This document shows positions 11,286-22,960 of a stretch of DNA of 64,000 nt, piece by piece. Position numbers and translations under genes: made by a program. The stretch is from Carposina sasakii (Eukaryota > Arthropoda > Insecta > Lepidoptera > Carposinidae). Under the pieces are notes generated by a model. It did no database searches. It was not told where the DNA came from and saw nothing but the letters and a program-made list of their open reading frames with translations. The stretch is from NCBI GenBank assembly GCA_014607495.2, contig CP053154.1:4898001-4962000 (forward strand). The letters run 5' to 3'. Each line of letters begins with the position of its first letter. The first letter of the stretch is position 1.

Positions 11286-12445
11286 CTCGTATCACTGGTG
11301 AGATAGAAGCGGTACTGTAATATATTTACAGGGGAGCACAGCTAAGGTAAGTACCGTAGTGTTGGGCAGAATGTGTCTATAAATTTATCGATGTTTAACT
11401 GGTACTTACTTGATTTTTATTAACTTTAGATATTTGTAGCTATACAATATAGGTGTCCGTCTTCATGTTAAGATTCGTGAGAGCCAGATGTATGTTTGGC
11501 CTCGTGTTCGAGGCTTAGGCTTATTGTGAAGTTTGTATTTTAACAACTCTGAAGGCGGACTACTGAATACTTAGTACGCGACCTACGTTATACCCTGAAA
11601 AATCGAAGAATGCCACGTACTTATGTATTTTTAAAGGCAGAACTTATCTATGTATAATCTAAATAACGCTAAGTATTCCTCTGTTTAATGTGCAGTTGCA
11701 TCAACAAGTACTTACTAGCTATTGTATCGACTATTCTACTATCCATCCCTATGTGTATTTGCATCTGATAAAACTTATTTTTGTTTGATTAAAACTCTAC
11801 CTTATTAACATTCCATTTTAATTACTATATATAGTAGTTTTCATAACTCAATTTATACGTTGACTTTGTTTATTAAACGATTAAACCTTACTCACCTCTT
11901 TAAACTTTTACGACTTAGAAAAAAATGCTAACACAAAAATCCGTGGTTCCCCGAGTGATGCAAATACTATAAGCTAAGAAATCATTAAGATTAGCATAGC
12001 ATAATCTTTTCATCTTTATCGGGAGATATCACGTTCAGCGGGGTAAATTGCAGTTGGTAACAAGAATAGGTGCTAAAATTAATAATTTGCAAGCCCTAAA
12101 AATTTATTCCACCATTGCTCACGCACATCTGTCACTCTCGACATTTACTGGATTAGTCCGAATTCTATTTGATATCCATAATCCACTCTCATCGGCCTTG
12201 AGGAAAATGTTTATAGGGTCTAATAGCGTAGGCCATAATGTTTTATAGAGTACCAAATTTTGTATTCCAGTGGTAAATTGAGGAACTAATGAAAATATCA
12301 TACAGATTGCGAGATATGTAGATTACAGTGACACCATTGACATGATTGTTCATATATTTTTGTGTTATTAATGGTGATTATCCTATTATATTTGCCATTT
12401 TGTAAGGATTAGCTATACTTACCAGGAAGTACCGGAATCCTCAGG

Positions 12446-12453
12446 TATAAAAT
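12446..12453 (+). promoter_or_regulatory. TATA box of the three-domain CBM14 gene (copy A)
   Basis: TATAAAAT lies 37 bp before the start codon at 12490, implying a very short 5' UTR of about 10-15 nt. This arrangement is common in highly expressed secreted cuticle and gut-matrix genes. Confidence 0.55.
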
Positions 12454-12489
12454 GGCTAGAGTTAGTCCACATTTATGTAGTTGGAAAAC

Positions 12490-13194
12490 ATGGAGAAGAC
12501 GCTTATTGTTTCAATTCTTGTAAGATTCCATTTAAAATTGTGATTGTTTTGTTACAAGTTTCTTGGTAAGAACAAATAATTTAAACATTCGTATTTCCTC
12601 TAGGTGGTGTGTTGTTTGTGGCAAGTCCAAGCTGCTGTCAACTGCACCTCTGCAGGACGCTTCGCCGATCCTGACGATACTACCTGCAAAAATTATACCC
12701 TCTGCGTCTACGACAGCTCCACGTCTTCCTACCTCTCCTACAACTACGTTTGCCCTACCACCTCTGTCTTTAACCCGAACACCGCACAATGCACCGCCTC
12801 CTCCAACTACGTCTGCAACGTCACCAACACCACTACCTCCGTGTGCACCGCTGATGGTTACATCGCAGATCCTGACTCCACCAACTGTACAGGCTATATA
12901 GAGTGTGTCGAAATCAACGGCACGTACACCGAAACATCGTATACTTGTCCTGATAGCACCTATTTTGATCCTGATACCACTTTGTGCTCTTCCACATACA
13001 ACTGCACTTCCACGTTTACTTGTACCTCAGCAGGAAGGTTCGCTAATTCAGATGATACGACATGTCAAACTTATTATCTCTGTGTTCTAGCCAGCAATGG
13101 AACCTATTTAGAGTATGAATATACTTGTCCAACTACGTCAGTATTTAATCCTAATACAAGTGTCTGTACCACAAGTTATACCTGTACTTCCTGA
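12490..13194 (+). CDS. Three-domain peritrophin-A/CBM14 secreted protein (copy A)
   Basis: Exon 1 is 12490-12519 and exon 2 is 12604-13194, with an 84-bp GT-AG intron in phase 0, giving 206 residues. The spliced start MEKTLIVSILVVCCLWQVQA is a clear signal peptide, and mature protein begins near AVNCTSAG. Three consecutive CBM14 domains begin at CTSAGRFADP, CTADGYIADP and CTSAGRFANS. Each has the six-cysteine pattern C-x13-C-x5-C-x-C-x12-C-x-C, and repeats 1 and 3 are closely alike (shared 'CPTTSVFNPNT'), suggesting internal duplication. The protein is rich in Thr, Ser and Asn with many N-x-S/T sites, so it is probably heavily glycosylated. Likely role: chitin-binding component of peritrophic or cuticular matrix. 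There is no hydrophobic tail, unlike its divergent neighbour. A poly(A) signal lies at 13436-13441. Confidence 0.88.
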
Positions 13195-13435
13195 AATTAC
13201 TTTCATACGTTACTCAAGGGTACAGTTGGTGTTAGTTTTAGTAAAGGCAACTGTCGTATATAGTAGAGAGTAGGTACCATTATTTATATTTTAACTCAAC
13301 CATTCAAACATGTATCTCCACTTTATTCTGCACATTGAATAATATGGTTTTGCACAGATATTTGGGGTTGAAGTAAAATGTTAAGCATTCTGTATGAACA
13401 TTTCTGTATTCTGAATGTAACTGTAACTGCCTCTT

Positions 13436-13441
13436 AATAAA
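13436..13441 (+). promoter_or_regulatory. Poly(A) signal AATAAA
   Basis: About 240 bp after the stop of the three-domain CBM14 gene, and only 12 bp before the stop of the convergent minus-strand gene. The two transcripts must end almost on top of each other. The equivalent site in copy B is 18866-18871. Confidence 0.55.
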
Positions 13442-13452
13442 TGAGTAGAAAC

Positions 13453-14037
13453 TTACAATTTATGCCAAGTTTTATTTAAACGTTTCTTTCTATTAAAAAG
13501 CAGATCCAAACTACCGTTGATTAATTTACGAACATGCATTTCAGCAATTAACACATTTGCAAGCTTCCTTGCTGTTTCGACATTTTTATTAATATTGTAA
13601 GTATCTTTGGGTTGTTCGAATAGTTCTGATATAAACGTGCCAGGAGTTGTTTCTGGAACTGGTTGATTCATGTGCGCGTCTTTTATGGTAGCGTAGAATT
13701 TTCGGAAATAATTTTCTCGAGCCTTATTTATGTATGCGGGTGGTATGTGTTTGTTCCATACTTTATGGCTATTAACATTGATTGTACTTTCTTCGTCAAC
13801 AGACACTGTAGGCTCGGGTGTATACCTGTTCCCCAAAGGCGTCCCCATGGGATTTCCCATAGGAATTACGTGACCATTGAACATTTTCTTTAACATATCG
13901 TCGTCGACGTCAGAATATGTGGTAACTAAAAAAGTACTGTCGTTAACGCGGTGCACTTGATATGTTTTCACACAGCAACAATAAGTAAATAAACTAAGAA
14001 CATTGAGGAAGGTACAGCCCGTAATAAAATTAGTCAT
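13453..14037 (-). CDS. Uncharacterised secreted protein, 194 residues (copy A)
   Basis: One uninterrupted frame. The N-terminus MTNFITGCTFLNVLSLFTYC is hydrophobic and looks like a signal peptide with cleavage near CCVKTYQV. The mature part has no family I recognise. It has a GNPMGTPLG stretch (about residues 61-69), an acidic-polar region with PEPTVSVDEEST, and a basic helical C-terminus (LLFNRKKRLNKTWHKL). The stop codon overlaps a perfect splice-donor sequence: AAATT|GTAAGT. If that donor is used the protein continues into another exon, which I could not find. It is convergent with the three-domain CBM14 gene and shares the tandem unit. Confidence 0.6.
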   Translation of the reverse strand: MTNFITGCTFLNVLSLFTYCCCVKTYQVHRVNDSTFLVTTYSDVDDDMLKKMFNGHVIPMGNPMGTPLGNRYTPEPTVSVDEESTINVNSHKVWNKHIPPAYINKARENYFRKFYATIKDAHMNQPVPETTPGTFISELFEQPKDTYNINKNVETARKLANVLIAEMHVRKLINGSLDLLFNRKKRLNKTWHKL

Positions 14038-14275
14038 AAAAAATGTTTGCGAATAGCTTCGTTTTCGACATTATACATGTGACAGATTCATGACCAATCA
14101 TGACTGGTGACAAATTCATGACAATATATTGCTTATTGGTTACTTTAAAAAAGAACTAAATAAGTAAAATACTGTTTAGTACATAAAAATTAACGTGGGG
14201 AAATTACGCAGCTAGCATTGGAGCTAGCACTCACCAAAGCGGCTACAAAAAGTGCCTACTCGAAGAGCTCAAGCT

Positions 14276-14614
14276 GTATGGGCTTGTTCCCCTATCTATT
14301 TCTATCAAATATTCTATCTATCTAAACATATAATAAAATTATATATACAGGGTGCGAGTGACATGAAAAATATTGAAATGCTGAACCAGAACCATTACTT
14401 TAAGTTCGGTCAGTGCTTTATATTTGCAATATTCATTTTCATTTGAATTTCATCCAAAACAATGTTTGCGCTTGTTACCATGCTTTAAGGGCGGTCTGTA
14501 TATCCTTTGTTGCTTACTGGCTAATCCCAGACCAATTAGTTCTACCGTGGGACTAGAGAGACTTTCTTCCCCACTAGCATGTTTCTATTATAACAGATCC
14601 CACTAAACATATAG
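14276..14614. other. Mosaic junction between the two tandem copies (probable consensus artefact)
   Basis: This stretch alternates, in order, between segments of the left outer flank (8860-9186) and the right outer flank (19706-19950). Left-type pieces include 'gtatgggcttgttcccc', 'acagggtgcgagtgac' and 'ccgtgggactagagag'. Right-type pieces include 'ctatcaaatattctatctat', 'atgaaaaatatt', 'ccaaaacaatgttt' and 'ataacagatcccactaaac'. No gene is present. See findings. Confidence 0.8.
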
Positions 14615-15461
14615 GATTTTTATTTGAAAATTACACATACACGGACAGAAGTAACATAGAAAAGGACAATAAAAATAGGGTAGAAATACAGATTTAATTT
14701 ATGTCGTACGGTCATCTTAAAAACATTATTATAATAACAAAGTTTTTCAACTGCATATTGCACTAGCTTCATTATTAGGTAAATCTATGTACCTATAATC
14801 TATAGGTAACGTTACCCGTACGATAAGAGCTGCAAAGTAATTAATATTGAGGGTTTCTTGATAAGACAAGATAATGCTTCAGGCAGGGTGCTAATGTTAA
14901 GGACGTGTATTCTCGTGAACGTTTGATAAGTTAAGAGTACATCACTAAGTAGTCTGTGGTTAAGAGCCGACGGCGCTGACTGACGGCACGGCATGTTATG
15001 GCATGCTGCTGAAAGCCCAACTCCTCTATTATCAACCAGTTTTCCCCCGAACTCACCGCTATACAGGTTTCAACTTTATTTCAATTTGCTCATTGAGCCA
15101 TAGGGGTCTGGACTCTGGACAGCGGCTGTTCTTTTTGAGAACACTTAATAAGGTAGCTTCGGAATATTTTATAACGTTTGATCTAGGGGAAGACATACCT
15201 ACTTAGTTAAAGACCTCATAGAGCTCGTTATCTGCACCTATGGTCTGCACCCACTCTGTGGGTACATACTAGGTACCTTAACAAAGAAATTATGAGGTTT
15301 TTCGTTACCTACATGCACTAAGAAATAGATTTTAACCGGGGATCAAGACCTGGGAAATAAAACAGAATAAGTAGGTATATAAGCAAATACTTACAATACT
15401 TTATTTTTTAATGATAATTTATCCCTTTTAACTTAACTCGTCCATTTTAAATAAAAAATAC

Positions 15462-16604
15462 CTAATACTTAGTAACAACTGAATAAATGAAAAGAAAACA
15501 CAACATCATATCCATTGAATACAAACTAGTCCCGTGATTTTTGGTCGAAGAGCTTATTTTGACCTCAGTAGCATCTGTAGTAGATGTAGGATCAGCAGCA
15601 ACTGCAACTTCTTTAGCAAATTCTATATTCTCTATATTGCTTATACATTGGAAGTCAGCCTGAACCACGCACAAGCTTTCAACGGGATTGAACACTGTAT
15701 TTGGGGGGCATTCCAACAACCGTGCTGTAACAATTTCTTCTAGGCCCTCTACACAAGCAATGTATGACGAGCAATCCGTAGATTCCGGATTTTCGTAGTT
15801 CCCTACTTTTGTACAGTTGTAATTTGGGTAGCATCGGTAAGTCTGGGTCGAGTTGGTACACTGGTTGTCTAAATGGTTGTACACGAAGCCTACTGGACAG
15901 CTCAGGGACATGCTGATGCCGGCAGCAATGCATGTGGTGTACCCTCGGCATTCATCATCGATGTTGTTCGGGAACTTTCCACGTGATATGCACTTGTTCG
16001 TCGCGGTTACGCCGTAGAATAATCCCTGGAATTAAAACGAGATGTTATCAGCAATAAAAGTGGAGAGTTTAATCACAGACTAACTAGAGATGCTACGCAT
16101 GTTTTAATGACATGAAACATCTAAGATCATAAAATGCTGTAAGAAAATGCTACTTTGTAAAACTTTTGTCTAATCAAATGTTAGGGCTTTTTTCAGCTGC
16201 CAGAATGATTACTTATTAAAGTTCGTGCTCTGTTGTTTACCTATATTACTGTAAGTTGATACACTGTATGTATACAGTGCAATATAAATTTATACCAAAC
16301 ACCGTGTAAAATATCCGAAAATATCCTACACATTTTTCTTTACGAACGCTATATGACGGCATATTGTTCCTTGTTCCTATAGGTCGATTGACCATCACAT
16401 ATTTTACTAGGCTAGGTACATAGTTTTCCGGCCCCCTGAGGAGGTCACCAAGAATCTAAGAAGCTTTCCTTACACTCACACATTCACAGAAAGTCGTCAG
16501 TTTGTTTATTTCTTTGTGTTAACACCATTGAACCAAATAATTCACAAAACAAAATGTTTACTTACAAATAACAGAGTAACTATCCAAATATCTCTACAAT
16601 TCAT
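15462..16604 (-). CDS. Two-domain CBM14 secreted protein (copy B)
   Basis: Exons 16604-16566 and 16025-15462, identical in sequence to the copy A gene at 10034-11176: signal peptide, two six-cysteine chitin-binding domains and a hydrophobic tail. No substitution was seen in coding sequence. If the duplication is false, this is the same gene counted twice. Confidence 0.8.
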
Positions 16605-17873
16605 ATTGTTGATCTTTCACTTCCTATAGATGAACTTTTATGTGAATTTCTCCAAAATAAAAAGGTGCATTAGCAAATTACCAAATCGTCCAGTTCTCAG
16701 ATCTCAACTTATACTCGTATCACTGGTGAGATAGAAGCGGTACTGTAATATATTTACAGGGGAGCACAGCTAAGGTAAGTACCGTAGTGTTGGGCAGAAT
16801 GTGTCTATAAATTTATCGATGTTTAACTGGTACTTACTTGATTTTTATTAACTTTAGATATTTGTAGCTATACAATATAGGTGTCCGTCTTCATGTTAAG
16901 ATTCGTGAGAGCCAGATGTATGTTTGGCCTCGTGTTCGAGGCTTAGGCTTATTGTGAAGTTTGTATTTTAACAACTCTGAAGGCGGACTACTGAATACTT
17001 AGTACGCGACCTACGTTATACCCTGAAAAATCGAAGAATGCCACGTACTTATGTATTTTTAAAGGCAGAACTTATCTATGTATAATCTAAATAACGCTAA
17101 GTATTCCTCTGTTTAATGTGCAGTTGCATCAACAAGTACTTACTAGCTATTGTATCGACTATTCTACTATCCATCCCTATGTGTATTTGCATCTGATAAA
17201 ACTTATTTTTGTTTGATTAAAACTCTACCTTATTAACATTCCATTTTAATTACTATATATAGTAGTTTTCATAACTCAATTTATACGTTGACTTTGTTTA
17301 TTAAACGATTAAACCTTACTCACCTCTTTAAACTTTTACGACTTAGAAAAAAATGCTAACACAAAAATCCGTGGTTCCCCGAGTGATGCAAATACTATAA
17401 GCTAAGAAATCATTAAGATTAGCATAGCATAATCTTTTCATCTTTATCGGGAGATATCACGTTCAGCGGGGTAAATTGCAGTTGGTAACAAGAATAGGTG
17501 CTAAAATTAATAATTTGCAAGCCCTAAAAATTTATTCCACCATTGCTCACGCACATCTGTCACTCTCGACATTTACTGGATTAGTCCGAATTCTATTTGA
17601 TATCCATAATCCACTCTCATCGGCCTTGAGGAAAATGTTTATAGGGTCTAATAGCGTAGGCCATAATGTTTTATAGAGTACCAAATTTTGTATTCCAGTG
17701 GTAAATTGAGGAACTAATGAAAATATCATACAGATTGCGAGATATGTAGATTACAGTGACACCATTGACATGATTGTTCATATATTTTTGTGTTATTAAT
17801 GGTGATTATCCTATTATATTTGCCATTTTGTAAGGATTAGCTATACTTACCAGGAAGTACCGGAATCCTCAGG

Positions 17874-17881
17874 TATAAAAT
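17874..17881 (+). promoter_or_regulatory. TATA box of the three-domain CBM14 gene (copy B)
   Basis: TATAAAAT, 37 bp before the start codon at 17918; same arrangement as copy A. Confidence 0.5.
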
Positions 17882-17917
17882 GGCTAGAGTTAGTCCACAT
17901 TTATGTAGTTGGAAAAC

Positions 17918-18622
17918 ATGGAGAAGACGCTTATTGTTTCAATTCTTGTAAGATTCCATTTAAAATTGTGATTGTTTTGTTACAAGTTTCTTGGTAAGAA
18001 CAAATAATTTAAACATTCGTATTTCCTCTAGGTGGTGTGTTGTTTGTGGCAAGTCCAAGCTGCTGTCAACTGCACCTCTGCAGGACGCTTCGCCGATCCT
18101 GACGATACTACCTGCAAAAATTATACCCTCTGCGTCTACGACAGCTCCACGTCTTCCTACCTCTCCTACAACTACGTTTGCCCTACCACCTCTGTCTTTA
18201 ACCCGAACACCGCACAATGCACCGCCTCCTCCAACTACGTCTGCAACGTCACCAACACCACTACCTCCGTGTGCACCGCTGATGGTTACATCGCAGATCC
18301 TGACTCCACCAACTGTACAGGCTATATAGAGTGTGTCGAAATCAACGGCACGTACACCGAAACATCGTATACTTGTCCTGATAGCACCTATTTTGATCCT
18401 GATACCACTTTGTGCTCTTCCACATACAACTGCACTTCCACGTTTACTTGTACCTCAGCAGGAAGGTTCGCTAATTCAGATGATACGACATGTCAAACTT
18501 ATTATCTCTGTGTTCTAGCCAGCAATGGAACCTATTTAGAGTATGAATATACTTGTCCAACTACGTCAGTATTTAATCCTAATACAAGTGTCTGTACCAC
18601 AAGTTATACCTGTACTTCCTGA
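17918..18622 (+). CDS. Three-domain CBM14 secreted protein (copy B)
   Basis: Exons 17918-17947 and 18032-18622, identical to the copy A gene at 12490-13194: spliced signal peptide, three chitin-binding domains and Thr/Asn-rich composition. The only nearby differences from copy A are one substitution and a 2-bp insertion in the 3' region (18743-18757). Confidence 0.83.
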
Positions 18623-18882
18623 AATTACTTTCATACGTTACTCAAGGGTACAGTTGGTGTTAGTTTTAGTAAAGGCAACTGTCGTATATAGTAGAGAGTA
18701 GGTACCATTATTTATATTTTAACTCAACCATTCAAACATGTACCTCCACTTTATCTTCTGCACATTGAATAATATGGTTTTGCACAGATATTTGGGGTTG
18801 AAGTAAAATGTTAAGCATTCTGTATGAACATTTCTGTATTCTGAATGTAACTGTAACTGCCTCTTAATAAATGAGTAGAAAC

Positions 18883-19467
18883 TTACAATTTATGCCAAGT
18901 TTTATTTAAACGTTTCTTTCTATTAAAAAGCAGATCCAAACTACCGTTGATTAATTTACGAACATGCATTTCAGCAATTAACACATTTGCAAGCTTCCTT
19001 GCTGTTTCGACATTTTTATTAATATTGTAAGTATCTTTGGGTTGTTCGAATAGTTCTGATATAAACGTGCCAGGAGTTGTTTCTGGAACTGGTTGATTCA
19101 TGTGCGCGTCTTTTATGGTAGCGTAGAATTTTCGGAAATAATTTTCTCGAGCCTTATTTATGTATGCGGGTGGTATGTGTTTGTTCCATACTTTATGGCT
19201 ATTAACATTGATTGTACTTTCTTCGTCAACAGACACTGTAGGCTCGGGTGTATACCTGTTCCCCAAAGGCGTCCCCATGGGATTTCCCATAGGAATTACG
19301 TGACCATTGAACATTTTCTTTAACATATCGTCGTCGACGTCAGAATATGTGGTAACTAAAAAAGTACTGTCGTTAACGCGGTGCACTTGATATGTTTTCA
19401 CACAGCAACAATAAGTAAATAAACTAAGAACATTGAGGAAGGTACAGCCCGTAATAAAATTAGTCAT
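18883..19467 (-). CDS. Uncharacterised secreted protein, 194 residues (copy B)
   Basis: Identical to the frame at 13453-14037, including the stop codon that overlaps a GTAAGT donor-like site. Function unknown. Confidence 0.55.
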   Translation of the reverse strand: MTNFITGCTFLNVLSLFTYCCCVKTYQVHRVNDSTFLVTTYSDVDDDMLKKMFNGHVIPMGNPMGTPLGNRYTPEPTVSVDEESTINVNSHKVWNKHIPPAYINKARENYFRKFYATIKDAHMNQPVPETTPGTFISELFEQPKDTYNINKNVETARKLANVLIAEMHVRKLINGSLDLLFNRKKRLNKTWHKL

Positions 19468-19729
19468 AAAAAATGTTTGCGAATAGCTTCGTTTTCGACA
19501 TTATACATGTGACAGATTCATGACCAATCATGACTGGTGACAAATTCATGACAATATATTGCTTATTGGTTACTTTAAAAAAGAACTAAATAAGTAAAAT
19601 ACTGTTTAGTACATAAAAATTAACGTGGGGAAATTACGCAGCTAGCATTGGAGCTAGCACTCACCAAAGCGGCTACAAAAAGTGCCTACTCGAAGAGCTC
19701 AAGCTATATCTTCTTCTATCTATTTCTAT

Positions 19730-20270
19730 CAAATATTCTATCTATCTAAACATATAATAAAATTGTAACGGATCGATTTCTGTACATGAAAAATATTTAA
19801 ATAATTATAATGGGCGGCCTTTATACAAGAGAACCCAAAACAATGTTTTTCCATTTTGTCTGTATATTTGTGCACGCTAATCTCAGAAATGGCTGGACTG
19901 ATTTCGATGCAGTTTTCAGGAATATATTATAACAGATCCCACTAAACATATAGGCAACTTTTTATCCCGGGAAAATGTTTTTATCTCGGATAATTTCGAC
20001 ATTTTGTTTTTCTGCAGTCCACGCGGACGGAGTCTATAATATAAATACGAGTCGCTGAATATGTTGCTAAGCGCAAATCTCGAGAAAAATTGAACCGATT
20101 TCGGTTTTTTTATAATATTCCTTGAAACACGAGGATGGTTCTTAGGAAGACAAATTTTAAAAAAATTGCCTGAATAAGTCTAAAAACAATTAACACTTTT
20201 CTATAGCGGCCACCTACGACTTTGTCCACGTGAAAAGGCACTACACCCATGCATAGCCGGGGCGGATCTC
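19730..20270 (+). mobile_element. Dispersed repeat D, copies 3 (composite)
   Basis: Begins in the right flank of copy B with ATAATAAAATTGTAACGGAT, interrupted after about 25 bp by about 90 bp of other sequence before resuming at 'tgtgcacgctaatctcag'. It continues through 'ttatcccgggaaaatg' to 'gcagtccacgcggacggagt'. A second, more diverged relative follows ('cgcaaatctcgagaaaaat' to 'ctttgtccacgtg'). Non-coding. Confidence 0.45.
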
Positions 20271-22650
20271 TAGTTTATAATATTAACTTCTTTCTACAAA
20301 TCAACATTAAACGTTAAAGTAGGTAATGCTTCATAATATAGGCACATTGCCATAGAGTCCCTAGCACAGAATTTTTAAAATGGTAAAAGCATAGAGGAAT
20401 ATTATTCCTCTATGTATGGTAATAGGTATCCAGAGAGTAAGTATATTCTTTGTAGGTATCACAAGTAGGTAAATAGGTATACTACTATTACTACCTCATC
20501 ATTTATCGTTATTTCAGCCATGAGAAGTAAACATAGATCTTCCCTAATGACCACCACCACGACCCAATTTTGTAGTAGAATTTTTACTACCAAGCCAGAA
20601 CATAGATCCCCATGAGGTAGTTAGGTGAAGGGAAATTTAGTTTTATCGGAGACAGTGCATCCTAAGAAAATAAGGTAGGATATAATCATTGTGTTACAAC
20701 ATTTCCACATTAGGTAAAGCGAGTCAAAATGCATAATGACAATACTATAAACTCTAATGATGACGAAGCTGTATTGCGATGAGATCGCAAATTGAAGTAA
20801 AAAGTGAATGAAATCATACAATGAGCTTGGAGAGTGAGCTCCCAGCGCGGAATCAAGGTCAAATTTGTCTGGCAAATCATCCAAATGCACGATGCAAGTT
20901 ACCCAAGAAGAACTGCAAGAATTCACCTTGGCTACTAGACACAAGACTCAGTTGTGAGTGATGTACTGTGAGGCGGTTACGTCGGTTTAGGGGAAAGAGT
21001 CTGGGACCGTTCCCGATGTTGTTATTGTTTCCAATGCCTTCGAGTACACACTTCTAATAGCTACTTCCGTAAAGGAACATAAGCGGACATGGAGTCGTAT
21101 TTTCTGAAGTGCTTCAGCAAAACTTGTGAACTAGGTATGAAAATTTAGATTCTATCAGAGCTATTTTATTTTTTTACTACTGTTACACTAGTTAGACATG
21201 TTATATTAAATAAGATTTTCTGACCCACGCTATCGTGAACTAACACTTCTTGAATTAATGTATACCCACCATTAAATGAAAATCCTGGTCGCAACAAAGG
21301 TAAGATAAATAAATAAAATTATGCAATGACCGACTCTACATATTTCTCTGACAATTAACACTCCAACTTGTGATACGGGCTCACCAAGACTTTCCCTCGT
21401 GTGATAGTGCATATGATTATCCTGGCTCTTATAATGCATTTTTGAACAACTCCATCAATTTTCAATCCTAATTTTAAACTAGTTGTTGCCGGTGACTCGC
21501 CCGCGTCGATCGACTACAGAATGTGGCATATGTCCTTCTTCTACATATACTTATTGTTGAGAGCTATACGTGAAATTTCAAGAAGAGTGGTTGAATAAAG
21601 CGTGAAGAGGTAAGAGATAAACTTGCGTTCACATTTATATTATTATTTGAGATTATCAGGGTGGAATCCATAAGCGGCGTATGCGTATAGCGAGAAAGAC
21701 TGTTTGGTTCCAGCTTTGACCTTTGAATTTCTCACTTTACCTAATTATTTCCAGTTCTAAGCTGTCACAAAAACGCTGTACTGGCAGAGCTATAATTTTG
21801 TTAGACGATCCTAACTCTCTATCTAGGGGTATAAGTTTAGATAGCCTAATTTACACTGAGAGCACCTGCTGATTTCGCTCTTATGAGTTAATACGGAATA
21901 TGAAAGTAAAGGTATAACAGTATCAGCGAGTTCTATACCCTAGAAAGTATTACAAATATTGAGTAATAATAATGTTATTTAAACATCAACAATATTTCCC
22001 AAGATTAAGGATGTTGACACAGGTGTTGCACTGGCTGACACACGCAAACATCTTAGTAGTCCTCACGCGTATTAGCATTTCTAAAAGTCGCGTGAAATTG
22101 TATGTAACTATCTTTGTTCTCATATAGCAGGCACTTTATTATAAATATATTCATCATATACACTTTACCTACTAAAGATATACTTACAAGACATAATAGT
22201 TAGATGGGAAATCGAACAAACTAAACCCTAACATAGATATAACCCGATACCTATTCGATCAATTCGCTCCTAATGAAATTTTGTATTAAGTAGTACCTAC
22301 CTACCTACCTAAAAAGTTGTATAATGTACCTATTTTCATCTAGAAATTTAAGGTTTATGAGTGCATGTTGCAGTTCTTCTAGTAGCAGGTTATTGGCTGG
22401 CTAGATAATTTTATTCTCATAGAAGGAGATCCGTGACAGTTGGCTCACATCACACAATAAATGTGGCTGAACGTGGTCAGAATCATATAATATTGCGAAA
22501 GCAACGATTTTGTTACCGAATGCAAGAAAACTTCTCGAAATATTTACGGTTTCACTGAATAAAACTATGTTTTGAATACTGATGTCTAGTGTTTGTTTCT
22601 TAATTTGGAACCTGGTTTTGAAATTGAGTTTTATTTTTGCGCATGGTGAT
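20271..22650. other. Non-coding interval with one short perfect palindrome
   Basis: No supportable exon was found. At 20390-20414 an 11-bp perfect inverted repeat (CATAGAGGAAT) has a 3-bp loop. The longest open frame, minus-strand 20944-20621 (107 codons), has no recognisable domain and atypical composition. The rest is AT-rich unique-looking DNA with short (CTAC)n near 22300. Confidence 0.5.
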
Positions 22651-22656
22651 CCATAA

Positions 22657-22960
22657 TTAATTCAAGGCATGGCAGCGCAGCAAGGAATAAGTGCCTGAAA
22701 ACCTATAACACATACACCACTGGACGTAGGCCTCCCTCATGGTACGTCGCACAAGGTTACTGCCATAGGAGGGTTTGTTCATAGTCACCACGTTCTGGGC
22801 AGGCGGGTTGGTGACTGTAGTGTGATTTTCGGACAATGTTGTCAACACGGGAGGCACTGTTGCCTGAAACCCTTAATCGTCTCGTACGATACCCACGAGC
22901 AGACATGGGTTGGTGCTGCACTGTGCTCTTCTACTCTGCCACAACTCGGTCGATAATATG
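22657..22960. mobile_element. LINE-derived fragment (RTE-like)
   Basis: Contains ACCACTGGACGTAGGCCTCC followed by 'ggcgggttggtgactgtag'. Similar phrases are widespread in lepidopteran RTE-type LINE 3' sequences (recognition from memory, not searched). There is no intact frame; the 66-codon minus-strand frame across it is not a gene. Confidence 0.35.

Larger units (their letters stand above)
9187..14275. repeat. Copy A of a near-identical tandem unit of about 5.1 kb
   Basis: Every base appears to match 14615-19705 at a constant offset of 5428 (5430 after a 2-bp indel). By eye there are only three substitutions (9435, 9451, 13315) and one 2-bp indel near 13326. The unit carries three genes. 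No terminal repeats or target duplications bound it. See findings for why one copy may be artificial. Confidence 0.9.
14615..19705. repeat. Copy B of the tandem unit of about 5.1 kb
   Basis: Second copy of 9187-14275, differing by eye at 14863, 14879 and 18743 plus a 2-bp insertion near 18755. All three encoded proteins are identical to copy A. Confidence 0.9.

Noticed and set aside
12563..13090. Additional open frames overlapping the three-domain CBM14 exon on both strands
   Set aside because: They are alternative-frame shadows of a low-complexity Thr/Ser/Cys-rich coding exon; only the frame with signal peptide and regular cysteine spacing makes sense. The same applies at 17960-18518.
20621..20944. 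A 107-codon minus-strand frame
   Set aside because: No recognisable domain, unusual composition, no promoter or splice support. The antisense reading 'CLANHPNARCKLPKKNCKNS' was considered as an exon but lacks acceptor and donor.
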